NCBI RefSeq assembly: GCF_023652955.1
Contig: NZ_JAKLOY010000004.1
Location: 310,001-374,000 of the forward strand
DNA from: Geomonas sp. Red32
GTDB taxonomy: Bacteria > Desulfobacterota > Desulfuromonadia > Geobacterales > Geobacteraceae
DNA: 64,000 nt
Reading direction: 5' to 3'
The translations under genes were made by a program, and so were the position numbers. Shown piece after piece: positions 43,301-50,731 of this stretch. The notes under the pieces are model-generated. The model searched no databases, had not been told where the DNA came from, and saw only the letters and a program-made list of their open reading frames with translations. Within the stretch, counting starts at the first letter, position 1. Each line of letters begins with the position of its first letter.

Positions 43301-43397
43301 GTGTGTTGCCGGCGAAGTCGCCACATCCGGAAAGGAGCAGCGCCAAAGAGGCGAGCACCAAGGCTCCGAAGGTGAACCTCTTCCAGTTAATCGACAT
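40347..43397 (-). CDS. FN3-repeat lipoprotein with an 11-residue Tyr-Pro-Gly repeat tail
   Basis: 1016 residues. Lipobox Leu-Leu-Ser-Gly-Cys (about Cys25); a carboxypeptidase-regulatory-like domain (~40-110); a mostly helical unassigned region (~120-300); five fibronectin type III domains (~308-790); a second regulatory-like Ig domain (~800-885); and a C-terminal tail (~892-1016) of eleven repeats with consensus Val-x-Tyr-Pro-x-Gly-Thr-x-Ile-Gly-Gly. No heme motif. AAGGAGGAG precedes the ATG. It lies between cytochrome genes in one minus-strand locus, so I infer a surface scaffold or adhesin that positions cytochromes or binds a mineral or polymer. Function unproven. Confidence 0.85.
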   Translation of the reverse strand: MSINWKRFTFGALVLASLALLLSGCGDFAGNTPAPNVPAKTLSGIVSDPATGLPLAGATVTAYPVDQNGVESTTPLSIYPVTATTDSKGAYRLQIPTSYTGALVVESKVSGGSALRQLRRALFVGGLSTIRAAVPANFVTRANIPPVMVSLATEASVEFIKQNYAATGFSSGNIKKSYAALENLFGLGFYQTAPPRRINDRFTSKAQQDLAVSIRAVNLVTSGQVSVSAAHALAATTPTLADIVASMLSANGMGNVAAALKNAIVVSTSQLAQEGTVPPEYVPSTVINTALSNAMTAPVTVPSVTDAAPPNAPTGAAASALAARKVRVTWNASTSNGVAGYAVCRVNDVGVAATVALVDTRGSSASSFTYFDLLAEPVTHYVYKVYAIDAIGNYSEASNEIDVTTPAPYDTVAPSTPVGLVCRGFNDKVVSLTWQASTKTNADGSVTPAAAYNVYRDYQLIATVPTTSYIDNTVSPVTSYIYFVKAADSDSNLSDASALLTVRTDASPTATAPGAPSGLTDTAAYNLVSMSWTASADAGVTYTVYRDGSPVAVGLTGLSYGDAAVTPNTGYHYTVTAVKNGGESVPSNVLTVTTPANPNNPSATVPDTPTNFVAVSVNAGGVSLMWNSSLVGGNPVTGYLVQRGDATGNNFVNIASTRVPGYTDTTVSPSTTYSYRVLAFSDAGIYSAPSAIWLAPVPAAVDLSDTTPPSAPAGVAASAPTSGSVVLTWTANSVSDGVAGYLVFRDGVQVANITTGTTFTDPTVVGGVTYSYTVEAYDAAGNLSPPSSAVQVQTPVPPPNTYTIYGQVVLNNAGLSGVMLTLTDASSNATTATSDQNGNFSFPAVPNGTYTLSASAAGFYSFVPITRTVTVAGANVTGQNFATVLVGTLNTGTTYPNGTIIGGISYGGVTIIGGVSYPTGTVIGGIQYPNGVIIGGVQYPPGTIVGGVAFPTGAVTTGVTYPSGTITNSIGFPTGVVIGGVLYPAGIISGGVLYPAGTVSGTIGYPSGSISGTLTW
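40350..40724 (-). repeat. Eleven 33-bp coding repeats (11-residue units) at the 3' end of the FN3 gene
   Basis: About 125 residues in 11-residue steps, each with an aromatic-Pro (Tyr-Pro or Phe-Pro), a Gly two positions later and usually a Gly-Gly or Gly-Thr end. One unit has Gly-Gly in place of Pro. Such spacing fits a beta-solenoid or stacked beta-hairpins. The units differ in sequence, so the expansion is old rather than slippage-fresh. Confidence 0.85.
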
Positions 43398-43446
43398 ACA
43401 ACTCCTCCTTCTGCTTATGGTTAGGCTGATTGCGTGTCATGGTCCC

Positions 43447-43473
43447 AGGCGCCCCCGTTGGCAGCGGGCGCCT
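43447..43473. other. Hairpin between the Ig-like and FN3 lipoprotein genes
   Basis: AGGCGCCC and GGGCGCCT with an 11-base loop in the 84-bp gap. On the minus strand no T-run follows, so it probably shapes mRNA stability rather than ending transcription. Confidence 0.45.
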
Positions 43474-43481
43474 AATCTTTT

Positions 43482-44387
43482 TCACAGGGTCACGGTGATG
43501 GCGCCGGACCCGGAGTTCGCCGAGGAGGCGGAGATCGCGTTCCCGGTGTTGTCCTGGCCGTTGACGTGGACCAGGAGCGGGTTGGGAACGAAGTTGTACC
43601 CGGAAAGGGCCGGGGTCATCGTGTAATAGCCGTCGGGGATCCCGGCGAAGCTGAAGGCCCCGTTGGCGCCGGTGGTGGTCCGGTAGCTCGCCCCCGCCTG
43701 GTCGGCCAGCACCAGGGAGACTCCCGCCAGGGCGCCGCCGCCCGAGACGCTGACGCTTCCCGAGATGGCGTAGGTGGCCGCTGCCGCAGCGGTGAAGTCG
43801 GCCGTCTGGCTGGCGCCGGAGAGGGTCACGGTCTGGGTGGCGGACGGCGAGAAGCTGAAGCCGTCGGGATGGGAGACCGCCACGTGGTAGCTGCCGGCGG
43901 TAAGACCCGCCGCCGCGTAGTGCCCTGCCCCGTCCGTCACCAGGCTCGCCACCTGCTGGCTGGAGGCGTCGGTGATGGTCACCGTGGCGCCGGCCAGCCC
44001 GGCGTTGTTGCCGGAGGAGACCGTCCCGGAGATCGAGTAGGTCGGGATGGGGACGGCGGTGAAGTCGGCCGCCGCCCCGTTGTTGTTGATGGACACCGTG
44101 ACACTCGCCGGGGTGAAGGTGTAGCCGGCCCGCGAGGGGGTCACCGTGTAGCTCCCGTTGGAGAGCTGGGTGAAGCTGAAATTGCCGTTGCCGTCGCTGA
44201 ACTGGTTCCCCACCCCGTTCACCGCGAGGGTCACCTGGCCGAGGCCGGCGCCGTTGAGGGTGACCTGCCCGGCGATGGAGTACGCTGCCGGGGCACTGGT
44301 CCCCGTGACGCCGCTTCCGCCGGAGCCGCCGCATCCGAAGATGAGCGGCAGGATAAGGATGAACACCAGGGCAATTATCTTTCTCAT
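43482..44387 (-). CDS. Lipoprotein of three Ig-like (carboxypeptidase-regulatory) repeats
   Basis: 301 residues. Lipobox Leu-Ile-Phe-Gly-Cys (Cys19), a Gly/Ser spacer, then three tandem beta-sandwich repeats of ~80-85 residues, each beginning like Tyr-Ser-Ile-Ser-Gly-x-Val and containing Gly-x-Tyr-x-Val/Met. They resemble the regulatory-like (SdrD B / CarboxypepD_reg) superfamily. No heme or catalytic motif. A probable surface spacer or adhesion component made with the adjacent cytochromes; 24 bp separate it from the upstream cytochrome gene. Confidence 0.8.
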   Translation of the reverse strand: MRKIIALVFILILPLIFGCGGSGGSGVTGTSAPAAYSIAGQVTLNGAGLGQVTLAVNGVGNQFSDGNGNFSFTQLSNGSYTVTPSRAGYTFTPASVTVSINNNGAAADFTAVPIPTYSISGTVSSGNNAGLAGATVTITDASSQQVASLVTDGAGHYAAAGLTAGSYHVAVSHPDGFSFSPSATQTVTLSGASQTADFTAAAAATYAISGSVSVSGGGALAGVSLVLADQAGASYRTTTGANGAFSFAGIPDGYYTMTPALSGYNFVPNPLLVHVNGQDNTGNAISASSANSGSGAITVTL

Positions 44388-44411
44388 CTGACTTTTCCTT
44401 AGCTTAGGCCG

Positions 44412-45587
44412 TTATTCCCAGTTGGCCGTCGGAGGTGCCACCGTGTGGCAGGTGTTGGTGCAGGTGGTGGTGGTGCCGTTGTAGGTCGTGATGCTGGTCG
44501 CCCCCCCGCCGATGGTGTTGGCCGGGTCGAACTCGAAGGCCGGGGTGGCGAGGCCTCCGAAGTGGTTGGCGGTGGTCAGCTGGTTGACGTTATGGCAGTC
44601 GGTGCAGAAGATGAGCCTCCCGGCGCCCGGCTTGGCGGTCGCGAGGTGGAAGGCATGCATGTTCTCCCCGTTGAAGCTCCCCGAGTGGAAGCTGTTGTAC
44701 TGGGGAGCCGTCGGGTCGAGCTGCTGGTGGCAGGAGAGGCAGTCGGTGGCGACGTTGATGGAGCCTACCCCCCAGGCCGGGGTCTGCTTGCCGCCGTGGC
44801 AGCTGACGCCGGAGCACGAGCCCCCCTGGTAGCGGAAGCCGCCGGTCTCGGCCGCGAACACCGTCGAGAAGTTCATGAAGGCCTTGGAGCCGTTGGTGGC
44901 CGCCCCGGTGGCATGGCGGTCGGTGCCGGTGCCGTAGCCGGAGTGGCAGGCGAAGCAGTCGATCCCCACGGAGATGTGGGCCGCATGGGAGCCGGCGCGG
45001 TTCGGGTAGACGGTCCCGTTCGGGGGTGCCCCGTGGCAGGAGGCGCAGCCGCTCGACTTCTGGGCCGGGCTCGTGCTGTGGCAGGAGAGCCCGAACTGCG
45101 GGTCGGTCGACAGGCAGGAGGGTGTCCCGGCCACCTGGGTTCCGCCGCTGCCGGTCGCGTGGCAAAGCCCGCAGGAGTTGGCGGAGTCGAGCACCGCGCT
45201 CCCCCTCACGGTGGTGCCGTTATACATGGCCCAGGCGTGGAACTGGTCGTCGCCGGGGGTGACCCAGCCGGCGGGGTGCCCGAGGGTGTGGTCGGCGTTG
45301 GCGTGGCAGGACTGTCCGTTGAGGCTCGGGGTGAAGCAGCTCACCTTCGAGATGCCGCCGGAAAGGTCGTAGCTGTGGCACTCGGAGCAGGCCGTATTGG
45401 CGGTGACATCGGAGCTCCCGCCGTTGGCCTGGTCGTAGGTGACCCAGTGCTGCTGGACCCAGTTGTCCGGGTGCTTCCCGTTAGGGTCCACCGTCGGGGT
45501 TGAGCCGCCACCGCCGGAGCAGGCGGCCAGGGCAGCCAGAGCCAGGGGAACGGAAATGGTCATGAGCAAGGCGGTTTTGATACGCAT
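44412..45587 (-). CDS. Multiheme lipoprotein with CXXCH, CX3CH, CX4CH and longer-spaced sites
   Basis: 391 residues with lipobox Ala-Leu-Ala-Ala-Cys. It has six CXXCH (CSECH, CGLCH, CASCH, CFACH, CLSCH, CTDCH), one CX4CH (CSGVSCH, as in the Geobacter CxxxxCH family), one CX3CH (CTNTCH), and two homologous Ser-Cys...Ser-Cys-His segments with nine and ten residues between the cysteines. If all are used it binds up to ten hemes, but the long-spaced ones are unproven. It sits between the pentaheme and Ig-like lipoprotein genes and is probably part of the conduit's outer side. Confidence 0.82.
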   Translation of the reverse strand: MRIKTALLMTISVPLALAALAACSGGGGSTPTVDPNGKHPDNWVQQHWVTYDQANGGSSDVTANTACSECHSYDLSGGISKVSCFTPSLNGQSCHANADHTLGHPAGWVTPGDDQFHAWAMYNGTTVRGSAVLDSANSCGLCHATGSGGTQVAGTPSCLSTDPQFGLSCHSTSPAQKSSGCASCHGAPPNGTVYPNRAGSHAAHISVGIDCFACHSGYGTGTDRHATGAATNGSKAFMNFSTVFAAETGGFRYQGGSCSGVSCHGGKQTPAWGVGSINVATDCLSCHQQLDPTAPQYNSFHSGSFNGENMHAFHLATAKPGAGRLIFCTDCHNVNQLTTANHFGGLATPAFEFDPANTIGGGATSITTYNGTTTTCTNTCHTVAPPTANWE

Positions 45588-45596
45588 TATCCTCTC

Positions 45597-46067
45597 CTAT
45601 CGATGGCAGGCGACGCAGCGCTCGTTATTGGTTCGGCCGTGGCAGCGGTAGCAACTGGCGGGATCCAGTTTCCCTTCGATCTTGTGAAGGGTGATGTAGT
45701 CGCCGCGGTGCGGCATCATCCGGTCCGGGCGGTCGCCGTTTTTAACCGACGGCTTCATCTCGATCTTGTTGGTGTGGCAATCGGCGCAGAACGAGAGCTT
45801 GTGGCAGGTAGCGCACAGGGCGTCGTCGGTTGCCGCATAGAAGCGGTGGTTTTTCACGAAGATGCGGGAATGGTTGAAGGCGGCGAACGGCTTCATGGTC
45901 CCCTTTTGCTGATCCTCATGACATTCGGAGCAGCTCACCGGCCCGCTGGAAAGCTCTTCCGGATGGGTGGCGGGGAGGTTCGGCAGCGCCTTCATCTGGG
46001 CGCAAGCAGCCAGAGAAAGGATCGCGGCCAATAAAAGCAGCGCGGATATCAGCGGGGAGCGTCTCAT
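45597..46067 (-). CDS. Pentaheme c-type cytochrome lipoprotein
   Basis: 156 residues with lipobox Leu-Ala-Ala-Cys (about Cys22) and five CXXCH: CSECH, CATCH, CADCH, CYRCH and CVACH, the last one residue from the C-terminus. Several free His residues (Asn-His-Ser-Arg, Asn-His-Arg-Phe, Pro-His-Arg-Gly) could be distal ligands, as in cytochrome c3/c7-type folds. It overlaps the barrel gene by ATGA. Most likely the periplasmic-side partner of that barrel. Confidence 0.9.
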   Translation of the reverse strand: MRRSPLISALLLLAAILSLAACAQMKALPNLPATHPEELSSGPVSCSECHEDQQKGTMKPFAAFNHSRIFVKNHRFYAATDDALCATCHKLSFCADCHTNKIEMKPSVKNGDRPDRMMPHRGDYITLHKIEGKLDPASCYRCHGRTNNERCVACHR

Positions 46068-47419
46068 TTCTTGTCTCCTTTGTCGGCGAATTTGACATTG
46101 TAGGTGAGCCGCACCAGCCCCTTCAGCTCGTCGTTGTACTGCGGGTTTTGACCGTAGCTTAAGTCACCGGAGAGCGAGAGGTCGGGGGTCAGGTGGTAGC
46201 CGAGACCGGCCACCGTCTCCCAGGCGTTGTTGCGGTTCTCGATACGGGTCTTGAAGAAGTAGCCGATCAGGTCGAGCGAGGCGAAGTACCCCTTGGTGTC
46301 GTGCATGACGTAGCCGCGGGCCGCGTGGTAGGAGCCGGAGGCGCCGTCCACCGGGACGACGGCGAAGTTCTCGGAGGCGCGCAGGTAGTGGTAGTCCACC
46401 CCGGTCCTCAGGGTGTTCTTCAGGAAGTTCCCCCTCACCTCGCCCCCGAACCGCTCGGCGCGCCCGACGTCCCGCTTGTAATTCTTATAGTCGGCGGTGA
46501 CATCGACGTTGTCGGTCAGGCTGTAGGTCGCCATCCCCCCGATCGCCTTGGAATTCTGGTTGAGATTCCTGAGCATGTCGGCGAAGAGCAGCGAAGAGTA
46601 GAAGAAGGAGCGGTCGCGCTGCTCGTCGTAGCTCGCGGCCAGGGTCAGCTTGCTGACCGGGAAGGCCTGCACGAGGTAGCTGTGCTCGGCGATCCCCTTG
46701 GTCTCGGTGTTGTAGCTCGTGTGGCCGGAGACCTGCACCATCTGGAAGGGCCTCAGCCAGATGTCGCCGCCGATCAGGCGATGGCTGCCGAAGGTGCCGG
46801 GGAGGAAGTTGTTGCTGGAGACGGTCGGGGCGTCGGTCTCGTAGACGCCGGAGAAACCGAGCTCGAGGAGGCCCCCCTTGCGGTAGTTCACCCGCCCGCC
46901 GGCGATGGCGTCACCCTTGCCGTCGGTGTCGGCGCCGAGGATCTTCACCGTGTGTACGGTGGCGCCGCCGAAGGCCGAGACCCCGAAGCCGTACGGGAGG
47001 TCGGTCTTGAAGCTGCCGCCGTCCACCTGCTCGTTCACGATCCCTTCGCTGATGAAGAAGCGGCCGGCGCGGGCGCGGGCGTTGGCGTGATCGAAGCGGT
47101 ACTGCAGGAAGCCGTAGTTGAGCGCCCCACCTACGCTGCTGTCCCCCCCGTCGACCGGGTCGTAGCGGTCGGCCAGGCTCACCCTCCCCCACCCGTAGAG
47201 ATGCACGGAGAGCCTGCCGTCACCCAGCTGATCAGCGTCGAGCCCTAAGAACTCGGTAAGCGGAGCCAGGGTCTTGCTCTGGAATCCGGCATGGTTGTCC
47301 TCCTCGATCCTCAGGATCGTGGTCGAGTCGACGGACCCATCCGCCAGCGCCGCGGCAGGCAACGCCGCCAGTAAAAGGGCGGGCAGCAAACGGCAGAACC
47401 TTTTGAAGTCAATGCACAT
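46064..47419 (-). CDS. Outer-membrane beta-barrel of the seven-gene conduit
   Basis: 451 residues from the ATG at 47419 (AGGAGGAG upstream); the frame is open a further 52 codons but those precede the signal peptide, which is cleaved near Ala-Leu-Ala. Alternating amphipathic strands run throughout, and the C-terminus (Leu-Thr-Tyr-Asn-Val-Lys-Phe plus a short charged tail) fits a barrel. No heme motif. Overlap with the pentaheme gene (ATGA) and the following cytochrome lipoproteins indicate a porin-cytochrome complex distinct from the one at 25829. An 893-bp gene-free region precedes it. Confidence 0.83.
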   Translation of the reverse strand: MCIDFKRFCRLLPALLLAALPAAALADGSVDSTTILRIEEDNHAGFQSKTLAPLTEFLGLDADQLGDGRLSVHLYGWGRVSLADRYDPVDGGDSSVGGALNYGFLQYRFDHANARARAGRFFISEGIVNEQVDGGSFKTDLPYGFGVSAFGGATVHTVKILGADTDGKGDAIAGGRVNYRKGGLLELGFSGVYETDAPTVSSNNFLPGTFGSHRLIGGDIWLRPFQMVQVSGHTSYNTETKGIAEHSYLVQAFPVSKLTLAASYDEQRDRSFFYSSLLFADMLRNLNQNSKAIGGMATYSLTDNVDVTADYKNYKRDVGRAERFGGEVRGNFLKNTLRTGVDYHYLRASENFAVVPVDGASGSYHAARGYVMHDTKGYFASLDLIGYFFKTRIENRNNAWETVAGLGYHLTPDLSLSGDLSYGQNPQYNDELKGLVRLTYNVKFADKGDKK

Positions 47420-47943
47420 GCAACTCCTCCTGTTTCGCGAGTATCTAGGGAAATCTGGTTCTTGAGGGAATTCTCCCACTGGTTGCGCGGATCTACCGTA
47501 CACGGGCGCGAAAAGACCGGTGGAGCGAAGAGCACACCCCAAGGCAGAGGAACCCACCGGGTTCGCGTCAGTCAAACTATCGAACTGTTCGTTGTTACCG
47601 GAGCCGTGCGTAAGGCTCGGCCCCCCGGCCGGAAGCTAACGCCCCGGGCCGGCCGATGACACCCGGCCCCTTCCCGGGGAGGTGTCAGCCTGCGACAAAG
47701 TATGGATGTGAGTGGGAACTGTATATGAGGGTGGATCTATGATAGACGAGGGCCTTCCGGTCAGCTGGCGGCCGGCGGCACTCTCACAAGCGAAGGGTTT
47801 TGATGACATTGCAAGTGGCAGCATTAATACTCTCTTAAAAAGAATACACTACTCAAAAATCCGAAATTCAAGGACGGTGCTACCTGTCTAAATTAAAATA
47901 CTTTCAGAACAACTCGGCAAACACACTGCTGCATACGTATACT

Positions 47944-47970
47944 GTATCGAGCGGTGTCCGGAAAACTTTA
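47944..47970 (-). promoter_or_regulatory. Candidate sigma-28-like promoter for the conduit operon
   Basis: Minus strand: TAAAGTTT (47970-47963), exactly 11 bases, then CTCGATAC (47951-47944). The -35 box is a perfect FliA match and the spacing is canonical; the -10 matches five of eight. Confidence 0.35.
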
Positions 47971-48011
47971 GCGCTTTTTTTCACACTGTCAAATTTTTCC
48001 CGGTGATACGA

Positions 48012-48041
48012 ATATTACTAGCAGCACTTTCTCAATGTCAA
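48012..48041 (-). promoter_or_regulatory. Candidate sigma-70 promoter for the conduit operon
   Basis: Minus strand: TTGACA (48041-48036), 18 bases, TAATAT (48017-48012), in the most AT-rich part of the region. It would give a leader of nearly 600 nt. Confidence 0.4.
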
Positions 48042-48312
48042 TATTAATTATTTTTAACAGTCATTATTTTTCAGTATCTTATGCGCGAGAACCTCCAGTC
48101 TGAGAGTAACTGTTAGTAATCATTGTGACACAAGAAACCCGTGCCATATAAAGAGGCAGATAATTCAATAGAGGGAAAACCGATCAGAAACAGTTGGGAT
48201 TGCCGGCCAGGGGCTTACGGGGAGTCAGGCAAGGTTATGACTGAGTAAGGGCGGGAAATCTAAGCGAAGTGCAATCGGAGATCAAGCCCAAAAGAGAGTC
48301 CGGACGGGGAGG

Positions 48313-49491
48313 CTACTGAGCATGAGCGGGAGGCTTCACCAGGAGCAGTAACAGTACCACCGAAACGCCAGCCAGTCCGGTCCCGACCAGGAAGGAGGCG
48401 TGGGATCCGAACCGCTGCCAGATGAGGCCGAAGATGAGGCTCGCCGGGAGCGCCCCGGCCCCGATGGCGAAGTTGTACCAGCCGAAGGCCGCCCCCCGCA
48501 GGAAGGGATCGGAAAGATCGGCCACCAGGGCCTTCTCCACCCCTTCGGTGAGGCCGTAGAAAAGGCCGTAGCAGGCAAAGAGGATCCAGATGTGGGACTC
48601 GCGGGAGGCAAAGGCGAAGCCTAAGTAGCAAAGGGCGTAGACGAGCCAGCCGGCCACGATCACCTTGCGCCGCCCGATCCGGTCGGAGAGGACGCCGAAC
48701 GGCATGCTGGCGAGCATCTTCACCGCGCTGAAGAAGGCCCACAGAAGAGGGATGCGAAAGACCGGCACGCCGAGCTGGCCGGCCTTCAGGAGGAGGAAGG
48801 CGTCCGAGGAGTTGCCGAGGGTGAAGAGGAAGAGAATAAAGAGATAGCGGCGCAGGGGGCCGGCCGGGAGCGAAGAGAGGCGCACCTGCTGTTTGGGGGG
48901 AACCTCCCGTCCGGAATCCTGCACCTTGAAGACGATGAGGGCCACCGCGATGAGGCCGGGGATGCCGGCCAGCCAGAAGAGGGTCCGCAGGTCGTCGTGG
49001 AGCCAGACGGCCAAAAGGAGGGTGGCGATGAGCGGGCCGATGAGGGCCCCCGCGTTATCCATGGAGCGGTGGAAGCCGTAGGCCTTACCGCGCAGGGAGG
49101 GATCGACCGAGTCGGCGATGAGGGCGTCGCGCGGCGAGGTCCGCACCCCCTTCCCCACCCGGTCCCCGGCGCGGATGATGAGGACCGCCAGCGGCGACTG
49201 GGCAGCGCCGATCAGCGGGCGCATGAGCGACGAGATCGAGTAGCCGAAGAGGACCAGCCCCTTTCTCGCCCGCACGCGGTCCGACATGATGCCGGAGGCG
49301 AGTTTCAAAAGCGACGCGGTCGACTCCGCCACCCCCTCGATGGCGCCGAGGAAGGCGGGGCCTGCCCCCAGCACCGAAGAGAGAAAGAGCGGAAGCAGGG
49401 GATAGATCATTTCGCTGGAGACGTCGGTAAAGAGGCTCACGAAGCCGAAGATCAGCACGTTGCCGGATAGCCCCTTGAAGAGTGCGGTCAT
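48313..49491 (-). CDS. MFS transporter
   Basis: 392 residues with about 12 membrane helices. The MFS loop motif between helices 2 and 3 appears as Gly-Ile-Met-Ser-Asp-Arg-Val-Arg-Ala-Arg-Lys, and the related Gly-Val-Leu-Ser-Asp-Arg-Ile-Gly-Arg-Arg-Lys opens the second half. Asp-Arg-Val-Gly-Lys-Gly-Val-Arg-Thr-Ser-Pro-Arg-Asp is typical of a widespread efflux-like MFS subfamily. Substrate unknown. AAGGAGG sits 7 bases before the ATG. It is divergent from proC and monocistronic. Confidence 0.9.
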   Translation of the reverse strand: MTALFKGLSGNVLIFGFVSLFTDVSSEMIYPLLPLFLSSVLGAGPAFLGAIEGVAESTASLLKLASGIMSDRVRARKGLVLFGYSISSLMRPLIGAAQSPLAVLIIRAGDRVGKGVRTSPRDALIADSVDPSLRGKAYGFHRSMDNAGALIGPLIATLLLAVWLHDDLRTLFWLAGIPGLIAVALIVFKVQDSGREVPPKQQVRLSSLPAGPLRRYLFILFLFTLGNSSDAFLLLKAGQLGVPVFRIPLLWAFFSAVKMLASMPFGVLSDRIGRRKVIVAGWLVYALCYLGFAFASRESHIWILFACYGLFYGLTEGVEKALVADLSDPFLRGAAFGWYNFAIGAGALPASLIFGLIWQRFGSHASFLVGTGLAGVSVVLLLLLVKPPAHAQ

Positions 49492-49654
49492 GACCTACCT
49501 CCTTGGTAAACTATAGCAGAACTGCTAATCCTCACCCGGCGATGGCGGAATCCCTTTCCCGCCGGAGCCTCCCCCTGCCCTTTCGGGTTGACATTTACCC
49601 CTTATTTGATTACCTATCACAGTCTTAGTTAGAAATTTGCTATGGAGGGACGCG

Positions 49655-50458
49655 ATGCACAAGGAGATGAAAACAGGCTTCATCGGCGGGGGCAACATGG
49701 CGGAAGCCATCATCAAGGGGCTTCTGGCCGGAGGTGTTCCGGCGGCCAACCTGACGGTGTCCGAGCCGAGCGAGCAGCGGAGGGGGCACCTGTCGGAACG
49801 CTACGGCATCCGCACCATCTCGGACAATGGCGAACTCTGCCGCCAGAGCGACCTCGTCATCCTCGCCGTCAAACCGCAGGTCTTCAGCCAGGCGCTCAAG
49901 GACGTCCAGGGAAGTAACCAGCTCTACATATCCATCATGGCCGGCGTGAAGTGCGCCGCGATCGAAGAAGTCCTCGGAGCCGAGGCCCGCGTGGTGCGGG
50001 TGATGCCCAACACCCCCGCCCTCGTGCTGGAAGGCGCTACCGCCATCGCCCGCGGCACCCGCGCCACCGACGACGATCTCTCGATCACCCGCCGGATCTT
50101 CGACCTGGTCGGGACGAGCTGCGTGGTAGAGGAGAAGCTCCTCGACGCGGTGACCGGGGTATCCGGAAGCGGCCCCGCCTACGTGCTGACCTTCATCGAG
50201 GCTCTGAGCGACGCCGGTGTGAAACACGGGCTCACCCGCGACGTGGCCACCGCACTCGCCGCCCAGACCGTCTACGGCACCGCCAAGCTCCTCCTGGAGA
50301 CCCGCGAGCACCCGGCCGTTCTCAAGAGCCAGGTCGCCTCCCCGGGAGGGACCACCATCGCCGCCATGCACCAGCTCGACCGGGACGGCTTCCGCGCCGC
50401 CACCATCAACGCGGTCGACGTCTGCGTTGCCCGTTCCATGGAGCTCGGAAAGAAATGA
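49655..50458 (+). CDS. proC: Pyrroline-5-carboxylate reductase
   Basis: 268 residues. Last step of proline synthesis, reducing pyrroline-5-carboxylate with NAD(P)H. It has the N-terminal Rossmann Gly-Phe-Ile-Gly-Gly-Gly-Asn-Met-Ala, Ala-Val-Lys-Pro-Gln, Arg-Val-Met-Pro-Asn-Thr-Pro, and the C-terminal Gly-Ser-Gly-Pro-Ala-Tyr and Ser-Pro-Gly-Gly-Thr-Thr active-site segment. The ATG at 49655 has GGAGG six bases upstream and is preferred over 49637. It overlaps the acylphosphatase gene by ATGA. Confidence 0.96.
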   Translation: MHKEMKTGFIGGGNMAEAIIKGLLAGGVPAANLTVSEPSEQRRGHLSERYGIRTISDNGELCRQSDLVILAVKPQVFSQALKDVQGSNQLYISIMAGVKCAAIEEVLGAEARVVRVMPNTPALVLEGATAIARGTRATDDDLSITRRIFDLVGTSCVVEEKLLDAVTGVSGSGPAYVLTFIEALSDAGVKHGLTRDVATALAAQTVYGTAKLLLETREHPAVLKSQVASPGGTTIAAMHQLDRDGFRAATINAVDVCVARSMELGKK

Positions 50459-50730
50459 AGACACGGGTAACCGTCACCGTCCGCGGGCGCGTGCAGGGGG
50501 TGGCCTTCCGGCACTACACCGCACGCACCGCGGCCAAGCTCGGAGTGAGCGGCTGGGTGGCGAACCAGGCGGACGGCTCGGTGAAAGGATGCTTCGAGGG
50601 GGAAGAAGAGGCGGTGCGGGCCATGGTCGACTGGTGCCGGCGCGGTCCCGACCTCGCCCATGTGGAACAGCTGACCGAAGAGCCGGGCGAGTACACCGGC
50701 GAGTTCGCCGGCTTCGGCATACGGTACTGA
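50455..50730 (+). CDS. acyP: Acylphosphatase
   Basis: 91 residues, the normal size for this family, hydrolysing acyl phosphates. The catalytic Arg lies in Gly-Arg-Val-Gln-Gly-Val-Ala-Phe-Arg, and the catalytic Asn in Gly-Trp-Val-Ala-Asn-Gln-Ala-Asp-Gly-Ser-Val. It is translated by ATGA overlap with proC and followed after one base by the DsbC-like gene, so the three are one operon. Confidence 0.95.
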   Translation: MKTRVTVTVRGRVQGVAFRHYTARTAAKLGVSGWVANQADGSVKGCFEGEEEAVRAMVDWCRRGPDLAHVEQLTEEPGEYTGEFAGFGIRY

Positions 50731-50731
50731 C

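Larger units (their letters stand above)
47420..48312. other. 893-bp gene-free region upstream of the conduit operon
   Basis: I see no credible gene. 47450-47760 is GC-rich with several inverted repeats on the minus strand, such as TGACACC...GGTGTCA (about 47649-47688) and GAGCC...GGCTC, so the operon may have a long structured leader. 47820-48150 is sharply AT-rich and holds two candidate promoters (separate entries). I compared the leader with c-di-GMP/cGAMP GEMM and cobalamin riboswitch cores from memory and found no match. Confidence 0.5.

Noticed and set aside
40290-43424. 1044-codon open frame antisense to the FN3 lipoprotein gene
   Set aside because: Composed almost wholly of Gly, Val, Asp and Arg; a shadow of the repeat-rich gene, without any family resemblance.
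47450-47700. GEMM (c-di-GMP/cGAMP) or cobalamin riboswitch in the conduit leader
   Set aside because: The GC-rich stems do not show the conserved cores I know for these classes; left as an unexplained structured leader.
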